Shown here piece after piece: positions 15,994 through 23,550 of a stretch of 30,621 nt of DNA. Positions within the stretch are counted from its first letter, which is position 1, and every line of letters begins with the position of its first letter. This stretch comes from a virus. The notes under the pieces were generated by a model, which saw only the letters and a list, made by a program, of their open reading frames with translations, was not told the DNA's origin and did not search any database. The position numbers were made by a program, and so were the translations under genes. The DNA lies in the IMG/VR virus record IMGVR_UViG_3300021960_011401, positions 1 to 30,621 of that record, one strand, 5' to 3'.

Positions 15994-17100
15994 ATGGATA
16001 TAAATAAACTTGCCAATAAAGCTTTTGCGAGCTTACAGAAGATAAATAGTAATGCGACTACACTCGAAGACAATACATTAAGTAATGTCACGGAGTGGAT
16101 TGATACGGGGTGTCTAGCTTTAAATAGCATTATCTCTGGGTCCCTCTACGGTGGTGTACCTAAAGGTCGTCTTATTATCTTTAGTGGGGAATCTGGCTGT
16201 GGTAAGACTTTTATTCTTAATAAGATTCTTGGCAATGCTCAAAAGATGGGAATGATTCCTATTATCTTTGATACTGAGGTTGCAGTTGATACATCAAGTG
16301 CTGAGGGTGTCGGACTCGATAGTTCGCAAGCTAAGTATGTACCAGTAGATACTGTAGAAGCATGTCGTAATCAGATTATGACATTCCTTGATCAAGTAGA
16401 AGCAGAACCAGAACTACATGGTAAGTTTATTATATCTATCGATTCTTTAGGTAATCTTGCATCAGAAAAAGAACTCAGAGACGCAGAACAAGGGAAGGGT
16501 GCTATGGATATGGGTCTTAGAGCTAAACAGCTTAAATCCATGATGAGAATGATTACATATAAAGCTGCTATAACAGGCACCACTGTTATAGCAAGTAATC
16601 ATACATATGCAGATCCAGGTGCACTACATCCTACCTTAGTTAAAACTCAAGCTGGTGGGTCTGGTCCTATCTATATGGCATCTGTTCTTGTCCAGATGGC
16701 CTCGAAGAAAGAAAAGACTGATTCAAATAATGAAAAAGATGTAGCATTAACTGAGTCGAGAAACTACAGTGGGGTTACTCTTCGTATGTTGACTGTTAAG
16801 AACCGATTTGTTCCTGCTTTTTTGCAGGCTGAAGTTTATCTTAACTTCAAAACAGGTCTTGATAAATATTCTGGTTTGAGAGATGTTGCAGTGTCGCATG
16901 GGGTTATTGAGCAAACTGGAGCTACATTTGTTATGGATGGTAACAAACTAGGTTATTACAAGAACTGGCGTAAGGATGAAGAGTTGTGGAAAACTATTCT
17001 CGAACGGCTTGAAACATCTATTAAAGATAAGTATCGCTATGGTAAAGAGTTGAACGAAACTGCTATTGGTGATATAATCAAAGAAGATGAAGAAGGGTAA
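15994..17100 (+). CDS. uvsX: UvsX RecA-like recombinase
   Basis: A 368-residue RecA-family strand-exchange protein (T4 UvsX about 390). Walker A is GESGCGKT at 65-72, a Glu stands in IIFDTEVAVD (about 88-97), and Walker B is IISIDSLGNLAS (about 147-158). The L2-like segment around ASNHTYADPG and TQAGGSG follows. It works with UvsY, gp32 and gp41 in recombination-dependent replication. The acidic C-terminus (IKEDEEG) is normal for the family. Its last 14 bp overlap queC, which makes queC translation depend on uvsX. Confidence 0.96.
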   Translation: MDINKLANKAFASLQKINSNATTLEDNTLSNVTEWIDTGCLALNSIISGSLYGGVPKGRLIIFSGESGCGKTFILNKILGNAQKMGMIPIIFDTEVAVDTSSAEGVGLDSSQAKYVPVDTVEACRNQIMTFLDQVEAEPELHGKFIISIDSLGNLASEKELRDAEQGKGAMDMGLRAKQLKSMMRMITYKAAITGTTVIASNHTYADPGALHPTLVKTQAGGSGPIYMASVLVQMASKKEKTDSNNEKDVALTESRNYSGVTLRMLTVKNRFVPAFLQAEVYLNFKTGLDKYSGLRDVAVSHGVIEQTGATFVMDGNKLGYYKNWRKDEELWKTILERLETSIKDKYRYGKELNETAIGDIIKEDEEG

Positions 17101-17764
17101 AGCAATTGTTCCAGTAAGTGGAGGTATAGACAGTAGTGTAATACTTGCGTATGCGCGTTCTAAGCATACGCAAGTATTTCCTATAACCTTTGATTATAGT
17201 CAAAGACATATTAAGGAATTGATATGTGCAAAACGTCAATCTGGAGATGATTTTAAGAGGGTAAATCTTTCTTTCTTTAGAGATATTGCTGGTAGTTCAT
17301 CTTTAACTAATGATAATATCGATGTTGCTAAAACTAAGGATGTTCTCGGGGATGCTCAAACAGTGAATTACGTACCCTTTAGAAATCAAATGATGCTGTC
17401 TATTGCGTGCGCTTATGCTGAGAGTATGGAAGCTAGTACCGTATATCACGGTGCTGCGCTAATTGATAGCCAAGCGGGTTACTGGGATGGTAGTATTGAA
17501 TTCTTAGATAGTATTAATAATCTTGTTGCTCTCAATAGGAAGAATAAAATCAATATAGAAGCACCTTTAATAGATAAAACTAAGAGAGAGATAATTCTCA
17601 TGGGTGCTGAGTTAGATGTCGATTATAGTAAGACATGGACTTGTTATGAAGGTAAGCGTAAGGCATGTGGTTACTGTACTGCTTGTAGTTCTCGTATAAA
17701 AGGATTTTTAGATGCAGGAATCAAGGACCCCTTGCTATATGAGCGTAATGATATACCATGGTAA
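17087..17764 (+). CDS. queC: 7-cyano-7-deazaguanine (preQ0) synthase
   Basis: QueC uses ATP and ammonia to convert 7-carboxy-7-deazaguanine to preQ0. The 225-residue protein has the PP-loop SGGIDSS (11-17) and a four-Cys zinc site C186-X7-C194-X2-C197-X2-C200, all as in the family. It is separated from queD/queE by 14 kb and placed inside the replication operon, overlapping uvsX by 14 bp. A class II amidotransferase gene starts 6 nt after its stop; in archaea those two domains are fused (Gat-QueC) and make archaeosine. A 15-bp perfect hairpin lies early in the coding region. Confidence 0.95.
   Translation: MKKGKAIVPVSGGIDSSVILAYARSKHTQVFPITFDYSQRHIKELICAKRQSGDDFKRVNLSFFRDIAGSSSLTNDNIDVAKTKDVLGDAQTVNYVPFRNQMMLSIACAYAESMEASTVYHGAALIDSQAGYWDGSIEFLDSINNLVALNRKNKINIEAPLIDKTKREIILMGAELDVDYSKTWTCYEGKRKACGYCTACSSRIKGFLDAGIKDPLLYERNDIPW
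17140..17178 (+). repeat. 15-bp perfect inverted repeat (hairpin) inside queC
   Basis: The arms at 17140-17154 and 17164-17178 (AATACTTGCGTATGC and its complement) are separated by a 9-nt loop. It begins about 53 nt after the queC ATG. In RNA it would be a strong stem, unusual in this AT-rich genome. There is no following U tract, so a simple terminator is unlikely; attenuation of translation or mRNA processing is possible. Confidence 0.7.
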
Positions 17765-17770
17765 TATATT

Positions 17771-18403
17771 ATGTGTGGAATAATTGGATCACCGTATAAA
17801 GAGGCTTTCAAACACTTATTTAAGCAAAACCAAGAGCGTGGTAATTTTGCTTATGGTGTGATTAAGTTTTGCATAAACAATAAAGTTAAGGTAGTTAAGG
17901 ATACTGACTTTGAAAGGGATTTAAAATTTGAAGATGACACAGTCTTTTATTTAGGTCATCTTCAGTCCCCAACTTCTACAAAGAGAGAATTCTCTAAAGA
18001 AACAACTCACCCTTTTGAGTATAAAGGTATGTACCTAGCTCACAATGGTGTATTGAGTAATTTTGAGAAACTAAAAACAAAATATAATAAACACCTACCA
18101 GAGGATACTGTTAATGAAGTTGATAGTAGTATTATTCTACCTATGGTTGATAAGATAGGACTCAAAGCTGCGTTACAGGAGTTAGAGGGAACTTTTGGAT
18201 GTTGGTTATATGATTCTAATACCTCTGAATTATTTGTTTTTAGATCTGGTAGTACTATTTATACTGATGATAGGAATCTAAGTTCTAAGCCTATAAAAAA
18301 CTGGCAACTTCTTGAAGAGGGAGTAATATATAGATTTAACTTTACTAAATTAAAATATGAGCCAATTGAGACGTTTAGAACAAACAACGGATTTTTCATA
18401 TGA
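17771..18403 (+). CDS. Stand-alone class II glutamine amidotransferase (Gat) domain
   Basis: A 210-residue Ntn-hydrolase glutaminase. After Met removal the nucleophile Cys2 of MCGIIG would be N-terminal; NQERGNFAYGV (about 20-30), GHLQSPTS, THPF and the oxyanion LAHNGVLSN (about 92-100) are the class II motifs, followed by EVDSSII and LEGTFGCWLYD. No synthase or ligase domain follows, so it needs a partner. queC lies 6 nt upstream, and Gat-QueC is the archaeosine synthase of Crenarchaeota; the pair could be a split version. Other roles (amino-sugar or asparagine-type chemistry) cannot be excluded. Its last 47 bp overlap the next gene. Confidence 0.85.
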   Translation: MCGIIGSPYKEAFKHLFKQNQERGNFAYGVIKFCINNKVKVVKDTDFERDLKFEDDTVFYLGHLQSPTSTKREFSKETTHPFEYKGMYLAHNGVLSNFEKLKTKYNKHLPEDTVNEVDSSIILPMVDKIGLKAALQELEGTFGCWLYDSNTSELFVFRSGSTIYTDDRNLSSKPIKNWQLLEEGVIYRFNFTKLKYEPIETFRTNNGFFI

Positions 18404-19073
18404 TCCTGATAAAGTTTTAGTTGTAAGTACCACCACTAAAACGAAGTATGATCAAACTTTACTATATGAAAGTTTAAAAGACCAGTCTTACACAGGTAAG
18501 TTTATTATTCATGAGAATAATAAAAAAGGATTGTGTGAGGTATACAATCAGTATATAACTAATGAATGGGATTGTGTAATTTTTGCTCATGATGATATAT
18601 ACATAGATAGTTGTAATTTCGTAGAAAAAATATATGATGGCTTCCGGTATGATAAGTTTGACATATGCGGTCTTGCTGGTGGGTCGAACTTAAAAATACA
18701 AAAACCTCTTCTATGGCATTTAATGACAGCCCGAGAAACTCAATCTGGAGTTGTAAGTCACGGCACAAAAAATAAATACATACCTTCAGTATTTGGTCAT
18801 ATAGGTAAAGAAACTGTCCTTCTTGATGGGCTTTTTCTAGCTTTCCAACCTAAAACTCTTATTGAAAAAAATATTAAATTCGATGAGAAGATAAAGGGGT
18901 TTCATCATTATGACTTAAAGTTCTCTGTTGATTGTTTTCAGGCAGGTCTTATACTAGGTACAGTACCGATACATGTAATACATAACTCTCCGGGTTTGAG
19001 AGATTTTACAAAAGAGTATCGAGATTCAGAAGAATATTTCTACAACGAACTAAAAAGATATGCCAGAGAATAA
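18357..19073 (+). CDS. GT-A (GT2-like) glycosyltransferase
   Basis: A 238-residue glycosyltransferase, GT2-like. The core starts at about residue 20 (VLVVSTTTKTKYD); AHDDIYI (about 77-83) is the DxD-like metal/sugar-nucleotide motif, LLDGLFLAF (about 156-164) and FDEKIKGFHHYDLKFS (about 175-190) are typical of the Glyco_tranf_2_5-like group. The 47-bp overlap with the amidotransferase gene is large; no later Met precedes the domain, so 18357 (or the TTG at 18366) must be the start. Acceptor unknown. It lies between the preQ0/amidotransferase pair and the gp41 helicase. Confidence 0.75.
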   Translation: MSQLRRLEQTTDFSYDPDKVLVVSTTTKTKYDQTLLYESLKDQSYTGKFIIHENNKKGLCEVYNQYITNEWDCVIFAHDDIYIDSCNFVEKIYDGFRYDKFDICGLAGGSNLKIQKPLLWHLMTARETQSGVVSHGTKNKYIPSVFGHIGKETVLLDGLFLAFQPKTLIEKNIKFDEKIKGFHHYDLKFSVDCFQAGLILGTVPIHVIHNSPGLRDFTKEYRDSEEYFYNELKRYARE

Positions 19074-20445
19074 CTTACTTAAAGAAGATTTTGAGTTTAT
19101 AGAAAAATTAGTAATGAAGAACTGCTTGGAAAATGAGCAGTTCCTCTCTATTACAATACCTTACTTAAAAACTGATTTATTCTCTAATAAGCATAATAAA
19201 CGTATAGTAGAGCTTCTTCAGAAATATTTTTCTAAGTTTAATAGGAAACCAACTTCTACTGAATTACTTGTATTTCTCAATAGTGATAAGCTCAAAGAAG
19301 CCTATTCAATAGTAAAGAATAATTCTGATAATATAACTGAAGAGATAGATTATAATACTCTTTTAGATCATACAGAGAGGTTCTTAAAGCTTCAAGGCTT
19401 TCAAAATACTTTACTTCAAATAGCAGAGAAATGGGATTCAGTAACTGATAAAGAAGATTTAGTTTCCTTTTATAATAATGTAGAGAAAATTATTGGCTAT
19501 AGTTTAAGAAGCAGCGAGGGTCATAATTACTTCGACGAGCTTGAAACTCATATTGATAATCTCCTTACTGAAACTAATCACCTTAGTACTGGTATTGAAT
19601 GGTTAGATGAATTATTAGGTGGTGGTTTTCAACAAGAAGGTAGGTCAATGTATATCTTCGCTGGTGAAACTAATGTAGGTAAGTCTATATTCTTACATAA
19701 TATGGCAGTTAATATTATGAAGCAAAATAAGAAAGTTATTTTGTTTAGTTTAGAGATGTCTGAGCAAATGTATAATATTAGAATTACATCTACTATTTCT
19801 CAACTTGATAATAATACATTGAAAGATAATGTTGAGGGAATTAGAGACGGTGCTATGAGATTTAAAATGATGAGACCTGATGCTGGTCTCATCGTGAAGG
19901 AATACCCACCTAATAGTATAACTCCTGCAATTCTCAAGACGTATACTAAACAAATTATATCTACTAAGAAATTTAAACCTGATGCGATTGTTGTAGATTA
20001 CTTGAATCTATTAACATCTGATGGCAATAACTCTTACGAGAAAATAAAAAATATCAGCGAGCAGTTGAGAGCATTATCATATGAATTTCAATGTCCTGTT
20101 ATTACTGCTACTCAGCTTAATCGTACTGGTTATAGTGGAGCTGGTTCTTCTTCTCAAGCTCAAGTATATGATCAACGAGGACCTGGGATGTCATCAGTGA
20201 GTGAGAGTTACGGTACAGGTGCTACAGCAGACGCAGTTGTTGGTTTATTTCGTACGGATCAAGATAAAGAAGATAATGCAATACATGTAAATATAATGAA
20301 GAATCGTTTTGGTAGTAATCACGGAGTTACTAGACTTGGAATGAATTACAGAACAATGACTGTCTTTGAAGATGATGCATTAAATGAGAATGACGAGGTA
20401 GGTGACATAGAGCTATCTGCTGGAGAATACGGGGAAAAGGGATAA
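19060..20445 (+). CDS. 41: Replicative DNA helicase gp41 (DnaB-like)
   Basis: A 461-residue DnaB-family hexameric helicase (T4 gp41 is 475). The N-terminal helical domain spans about 1-170. The RecA-like core has STGIEWLDELLGGGF, Walker A GETNVGKS (about 201-208), LFSLEMSEQMYNIR (about 228-241) and Walker B IVVDYLNL (about 308-315), followed by TATQLNRTGY. Motifs are intact. It unwinds the fork and activates the gp61 primase. It overlaps the glycosyltransferase gene by 14 bp. The acidic C-terminus ends with GEYGEKG. Confidence 0.95.
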   Translation: MPENNLLKEDFEFIEKLVMKNCLENEQFLSITIPYLKTDLFSNKHNKRIVELLQKYFSKFNRKPTSTELLVFLNSDKLKEAYSIVKNNSDNITEEIDYNTLLDHTERFLKLQGFQNTLLQIAEKWDSVTDKEDLVSFYNNVEKIIGYSLRSSEGHNYFDELETHIDNLLTETNHLSTGIEWLDELLGGGFQQEGRSMYIFAGETNVGKSIFLHNMAVNIMKQNKKVILFSLEMSEQMYNIRITSTISQLDNNTLKDNVEGIRDGAMRFKMMRPDAGLIVKEYPPNSITPAILKTYTKQIISTKKFKPDAIVVDYLNLLTSDGNNSYEKIKNISEQLRALSYEFQCPVITATQLNRTGYSGAGSSSQAQVYDQRGPGMSSVSESYGTGATADAVVGLFRTDQDKEDNAIHVNIMKNRFGSNHGVTRLGMNYRTMTVFEDDALNENDEVGDIELSAGEYGEKG

Positions 20446-20448
20446 ATA
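20441..20448 (+). promoter_or_regulatory. Late-like box before the DHH gene
   Basis: GATAAATA lies 7 nt before the ATG at 20456 and overlaps the gp41 stop codon. It may allow separate late expression of the downstream genes; it fits the window-wide motif but could be chance. Confidence 0.3.
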
Positions 20449-20455
20449 TAAGTAC

Positions 20456-21337
20456 ATGGATCGTTATATCGTTTTCACAGATTTTGATCTTGATGGGGCT
20501 GGATGTTACCTAACATACAAGTGGTTTTTTCCTGATCAAGATACTGAGGTTATACCTCTTAAAGTTAGTAACTTGAGAGAAAAACTTCTCAGCTGGCTTA
20601 ATAATAATAGTTTTGAAAGTTATAAGCGCATATACTTCTTCGATCTCGATACAACAGATATTGCTGATTTAATTGATAGACCAAATGTAGTTATTGTTGA
20701 CCATCACGAGACTCATAAACAAGAATACAAACAAGCTCAAACAAATATAGTTGTAACTACTTCTTGTAGTAAATTACTTTATAATCAGTTTAAGCAAAGT
20801 GAAACTAAATTAAGTGTACCTCAAATTAAATTATTATCCTTAATTGACGATTACGATAGTTATACCTTAAAATTTCCAGATAGTTATAATCTTAATATTT
20901 TATTTTGGTATTTCAATTCCAATAGACTTCAATTTTTTGCGGAGAGATTCAAAGAGGGGTTTGATGGTTTTACATCTCAAGAAAAAAATCTACTCAGAGC
21001 GTATAGGAGAAAATTTAAAAAATATTATAATGATCTAAGATTGTATACTGCAGATATAGAGTTGAAGGGTAGTAGTTATACATTTATTAGTGGTTTTGTT
21101 GATAAGTATGTAAATGACGTAGCGCATAATATACTGAACGATAATAAACAATGCCATATAGTTATGCTTATAAACTCTGGAAATAAAAGAGTGTACTTTA
21201 GGAAACAGAATGAAGTAGATATCGACCTAGGTAAGTTAGCCGCAAACTTATGTGATGGAGGTGGTCACAAGAATGCTGCAGGAGGAGTACTTAACGACAC
21301 TATAAAAATATTAAGTAAAGATTTTCAACCTCTATGA
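20456..21337 (+). CDS. DHH/DHHA1 phosphoesterase (RecJ/nanoRNase-like)
   Basis: A 293-residue DHH-superfamily hydrolase. Motif I is TDFDLDGAG (8-16), motif II FDLDTTD (61-67), motif III VDHHET (80-85), and motif IV-region LIDDYDSY (about 125-132). The C-terminal DHHA1 motif GGGHKNAAGG is at 268-277, so the two-domain enzyme is complete. Such enzymes degrade short oligonucleotides (nanoRNase/NrnA) or ssDNA from the 5' end (RecJ). The length fits the short NrnA-like forms better than RecJ. It is not part of the T4 replisome but sits between gp41 and the gp32 region; primer or ssDNA processing is inferred. Confidence 0.85.
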   Translation: MDRYIVFTDFDLDGAGCYLTYKWFFPDQDTEVIPLKVSNLREKLLSWLNNNSFESYKRIYFFDLDTTDIADLIDRPNVVIVDHHETHKQEYKQAQTNIVVTTSCSKLLYNQFKQSETKLSVPQIKLLSLIDDYDSYTLKFPDSYNLNILFWYFNSNRLQFFAERFKEGFDGFTSQEKNLLRAYRRKFKKYYNDLRLYTADIELKGSSYTFISGFVDKYVNDVAHNILNDNKQCHIVMLINSGNKRVYFRKQNEVDIDLGKLAANLCDGGGHKNAAGGVLNDTIKILSKDFQPL

Positions 21338-21612
21338 CAGATCCGTATACAATACTTGAGAAGAAAGATAGTGATCATAAGTTTTTGTGTTTATGCTCTT
21401 ATGTGTCTATTTGTGAAAACAAAAAGATGAATCTCGCTAATGTGTTATTACTAACTTTAAAAGAGAAACAATATAAATGGATTTTTCTAAATATTCTAGA
21501 AGTAGAAAATGAATTTGAGCTGGTAAAAATATTCTTGCAATATGACCCGTTTTTGTATAAAAGTAAATATATAACAAAGTTTTTCAAAACATACGATAAG
21601 TACAGAAAATGA
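21334..21612 (+). CDS. Hypothetical protein (92 aa) in the gp33 position
   Basis: No recognised motif. Basic and aromatic-rich, with a helical middle (MNLANVLLLTLKEKQYKWIFLNILEVENEFELVKIFL). It overlaps the DHH gene by 4 bp and the next gene by 4 bp. In T4 the order is 33-59-32, and this gene occupies the slot equivalent to 33 (late-transcription co-activator, 112 aa in T4). I see no clear gp33 similarity and no obvious C-terminal clamp-binding motif (the end reads FFKTYDKYRK), so position is the only argument for that identity. Confidence 0.65.
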   Translation: MTDPYTILEKKDSDHKFLCLCSYVSICENKKMNLANVLLLTLKEKQYKWIFLNILEVENEFELVKIFLQYDPFLYKSKYITKFFKTYDKYRK

Positions 21613-22247
21613 GTCTGAGCTACCCACAGCAAGTAATCTACAATACACATCTTAAATCTTCAAGAGCAAATAAAGGTAAACCCTGGAGACCGAGAAAAGA
21701 CTTCTCGGACTTTGATGAAGTAGATAAAAAGAAAATCTGTAAGATTGAAAATATACTAACTACTAAAAATATAGATATAGAAGATTATTTCAATGCGCCG
21801 TATAAATTATGGGATGATAATAGTTTTTATGAACTTAAATTCTTTTCATCCTTTAAAGGTATAAAAGCATATTACTTATGGTATACAAAGTTAATGTTTA
21901 CCGACCCTGATAATACAGTAATCGTTAATGCAGTGAAGGTTGGTTGGAAAAATATTTTCGATAAATGTAAGAAACATAAATTTACTTCTATAGATGACTA
22001 TTTTAATCTAAAATCTTACTACCCTGAATTTTTAGTTGATTTAAGTGAGAGAAAAATTACTTATTTCAATATACTTGCTGCTAGGGATTACAGCAAGATA
22101 ATAAAAAGAATCCCTAAAGAAGAAGTTGATTTTATTGAGAATGACTTCTATAATACTATTGAAACGTTGAGAGCAAGGTATTATCAATCGAAGCTCAAGA
22201 CATTAAATATAAACATAAAAAATAAACTAAATAAAATACTAAGATAA
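21609..22247 (+). CDS. Possible helicase loader gp59-like protein
   Basis: A 212-residue basic protein, close to T4 gp59 (217), directly upstream of gp32 as in T4. The C-terminal part (SYYPEFLVDLSERKITYFNIL... then TIETLRARYY) can be laid against the T4 gp59 C-terminal domain (YNPKVQSSYIF... NIISFETFILLD... KLKAYRKIL) with similar spacing of aromatic and aliphatic positions, but identity is very low. T4 gp59 loads gp41 onto gp32-coated forks. The assignment rests mainly on size, charge and position; an unrelated ssDNA-associated protein is possible. Confidence 0.45.
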   Translation: MSLSYPQQVIYNTHLKSSRANKGKPWRPRKDFSDFDEVDKKKICKIENILTTKNIDIEDYFNAPYKLWDDNSFYELKFFSSFKGIKAYYLWYTKLMFTDPDNTVIVNAVKVGWKNIFDKCKKHKFTSIDDYFNLKSYYPEFLVDLSERKITYFNILAARDYSKIIKRIPKEEVDFIENDFYNTIETLRARYYQSKLKTLNINIKNKLNKILR

Positions 22248-22250
22248 ATT

Positions 22251-23117
22251 ATGTCAGCATATAATCAAGAAATGTTCGCTAAAATTAGCGAGGCGATGAA
22301 AACAACTACCGGTCAAACCTCAAACTTTGGTAATATCCTTCGTTTGAAACCAGGTAATACATATACCCTGAGGCTTCTACCTAATGTAGAAAATCCCTCG
22401 AAGACCTTGTTCCATTACTATTTCCACGGTTGGAATAGTCTTGCTACTGGTCAATATATTAGCGCGATTAGCCCTAGTACATGGGATGAGAGAGACCCTA
22501 TCAGTGAAGCTAAGTTTAAACTTAGCAAGCATGGTAATGAGCAAGAAAAAGAGGATGCACGACTTCTTACAAGAAGAGAGAATTGGCTCATGAATGTATA
22601 TGTAGTAAATGACCCTACTGATGGTGAGAATAATGGTAAGAATAAACTCTTACGCTTTGGAAAGCAATTGCATAAGATTATTATGGCAGCTATTGAGGGT
22701 GAAGATTCTGATGAATTCGGTTCTAGGGTTTTTGATCTATCTGCTGATGGGTGTAGTCTGAAAGTGAAAGTCGAGGAACAGGGTGGTTATTCTACTTATG
22801 TTAGTTCTCGATTCGCGTCTCCTCAGAAGATCCCAGGACTAGTAGACGAAGAGTCTATTAATGCTATATACAAGAACATCTATGATCTTGAGAATGTATT
22901 TCCAGTCAAGAGCTATGATGATCTCAAAGATATGCTTAATGAGCATTTCTTCTGTAGCGACCCTGAAGACGTTGAGGAAGGTACTTCAGAGCCGGATCCA
23001 GTTGTCAAATCTGTTTCTACTAAAGTAACTAAAGTAGAAGAGGATGATGACGATGATGTAAAATACGAAGATGATGATGATAAAGTCAAAGACATTCTTG
23101 CGTCTATGGATCTCTAA
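22251..23117 (+). CDS. 32: Single-stranded DNA-binding protein gp32
   Basis: The 288-residue length fits T4 gp32 (301). The N-terminal basic segment is followed by the OB core (LRLLPNVENPSKTLFHYYFHGW, about 36-58; KLLRFGKQLHKII, about 127-139) and a very acidic, disordered tail (EEDDDDDVKYEDDDDK, about 263-278) ending DILASMDL, the protein-interaction tail of the family. In T4 a zinc site is formed by one His and three Cys in the core; here the equivalent region reads ISPSTWDERDPISEAK with no Cys, so the zinc appears lost. A terminator hairpin follows. It binds ssDNA and organises UvsX, gp59 and gp43. Confidence 0.93.
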   Translation: MSAYNQEMFAKISEAMKTTTGQTSNFGNILRLKPGNTYTLRLLPNVENPSKTLFHYYFHGWNSLATGQYISAISPSTWDERDPISEAKFKLSKHGNEQEKEDARLLTRRENWLMNVYVVNDPTDGENNGKNKLLRFGKQLHKIIMAAIEGEDSDEFGSRVFDLSADGCSLKVKVEEQGGYSTYVSSRFASPQKIPGLVDEESINAIYKNIYDLENVFPVKSYDDLKDMLNEHFFCSDPEDVEEGTSEPDPVVKSVSTKVTKVEEDDDDDVKYEDDDDKVKDILASMDL

Positions 23118-23126
23118 ACTCAAAAA

Positions 23127-23134
23127 TATAAATA
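23127..23134 (+). promoter_or_regulatory. TATAAATA box between gp32 and its terminator
   Basis: A perfect late octamer 10 nt after the gp32 stop. A start near 23140 would place the hairpin at the very 5' end of a transcript for the next genes (gp45 region). The octamer is expected several times by chance in this AT-rich sequence, so this is tentative. Confidence 0.3.
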
Positions 23135-23138
23135 AAGT

Positions 23139-23168
23139 ATGGCCTAGTGTAATAGCTAGGCCATTTTT
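23139..23168 (+). terminator. Rho-independent terminator after gp32
   Basis: A 9-bp perfect stem (ATGGCCTAG at 23139-23147 with CTAGGCCAT at 23156-23164), 8-nt loop, and a run of five T at 23164-23168. It lies 21 nt after the gp32 stop. This would limit read-through into the gp45 region and raise gp32 relative to downstream products. Confidence 0.75.
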
Positions 23169-23175
23169 AAAAATT

Positions 23176-23550
23176 ATGGATCCAGTAAAACAACTTATTC
23201 ATCAGTTAAATGCTGATGCAAACAGGGTTAATAAAGCGATTGTGCAACCTTCTAGTACGATGAATCCAGTACCAATGGATAAAACAATTTATCAACCAAC
23301 ACAACAGCCAGTACAGCAACCAGTACAGCAACAACCAGTACCGGTTAATCATGTAGCTCCAGTACAACAACCAGTTGCGCAGCCTTTAGTAGACGAGAAG
23401 GTTACAAAGGAGTTTATTGACCGATTGACAAGTGTAGAAAAGAAAATTGATAGATTTTTTAATCTTATTGAAAAGAGAGTTGTAAAAAATGCGAAAGAAG
23501 TTATTATTAGAATAAAGCTAAATGAAAATTCTAATTCCGAACAAGAGTAA
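23176..23550 (+). CDS. Gln/Pro-rich linker protein with C-terminal helix (124 aa)
   Basis: I start this gene at 23176 (MDPVKQLIHQL) because the upstream part of the open frame runs back through the terminator into gp32. The N-terminal 25 residues are helical, followed by a low-complexity linker (about 35-72) of repeated PVQQ units, encoded by a duplicated CCAGTACAGCAA element, then a C-terminal helix (VTKEFIDRLTSVEKKIDRFFNLIEKR) that looks like a coiled coil. The ending is charged. It overlaps the gp45 start by 29 bp. Function unknown; a flexible tether or oligomeric adaptor is suggested by architecture. Confidence 0.65.
   Translation: MDPVKQLIHQLNADANRVNKAIVQPSSTMNPVPMDKTIYQPTQQPVQQPVQQQPVPVNHVAPVQQPVAQPLVDEKVTKEFIDRLTSVEKKIDRFFNLIEKRVVKNAKEVIIRIKLNENSNSEQE

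Noticed and set aside
21334-21612. Firm identification as late co-activator gp33
   Set aside because: Only the position before the gp59-like and gp32 genes supports it; no sequence similarity or terminal clamp-binding motif was seen, so it is left as hypothetical.
23071-23175. Upstream extension of the Gln/Pro-rich protein
   Set aside because: It would overlap the end of gp32 and run through the terminator hairpin; the Met at 23176 is the more sensible start.
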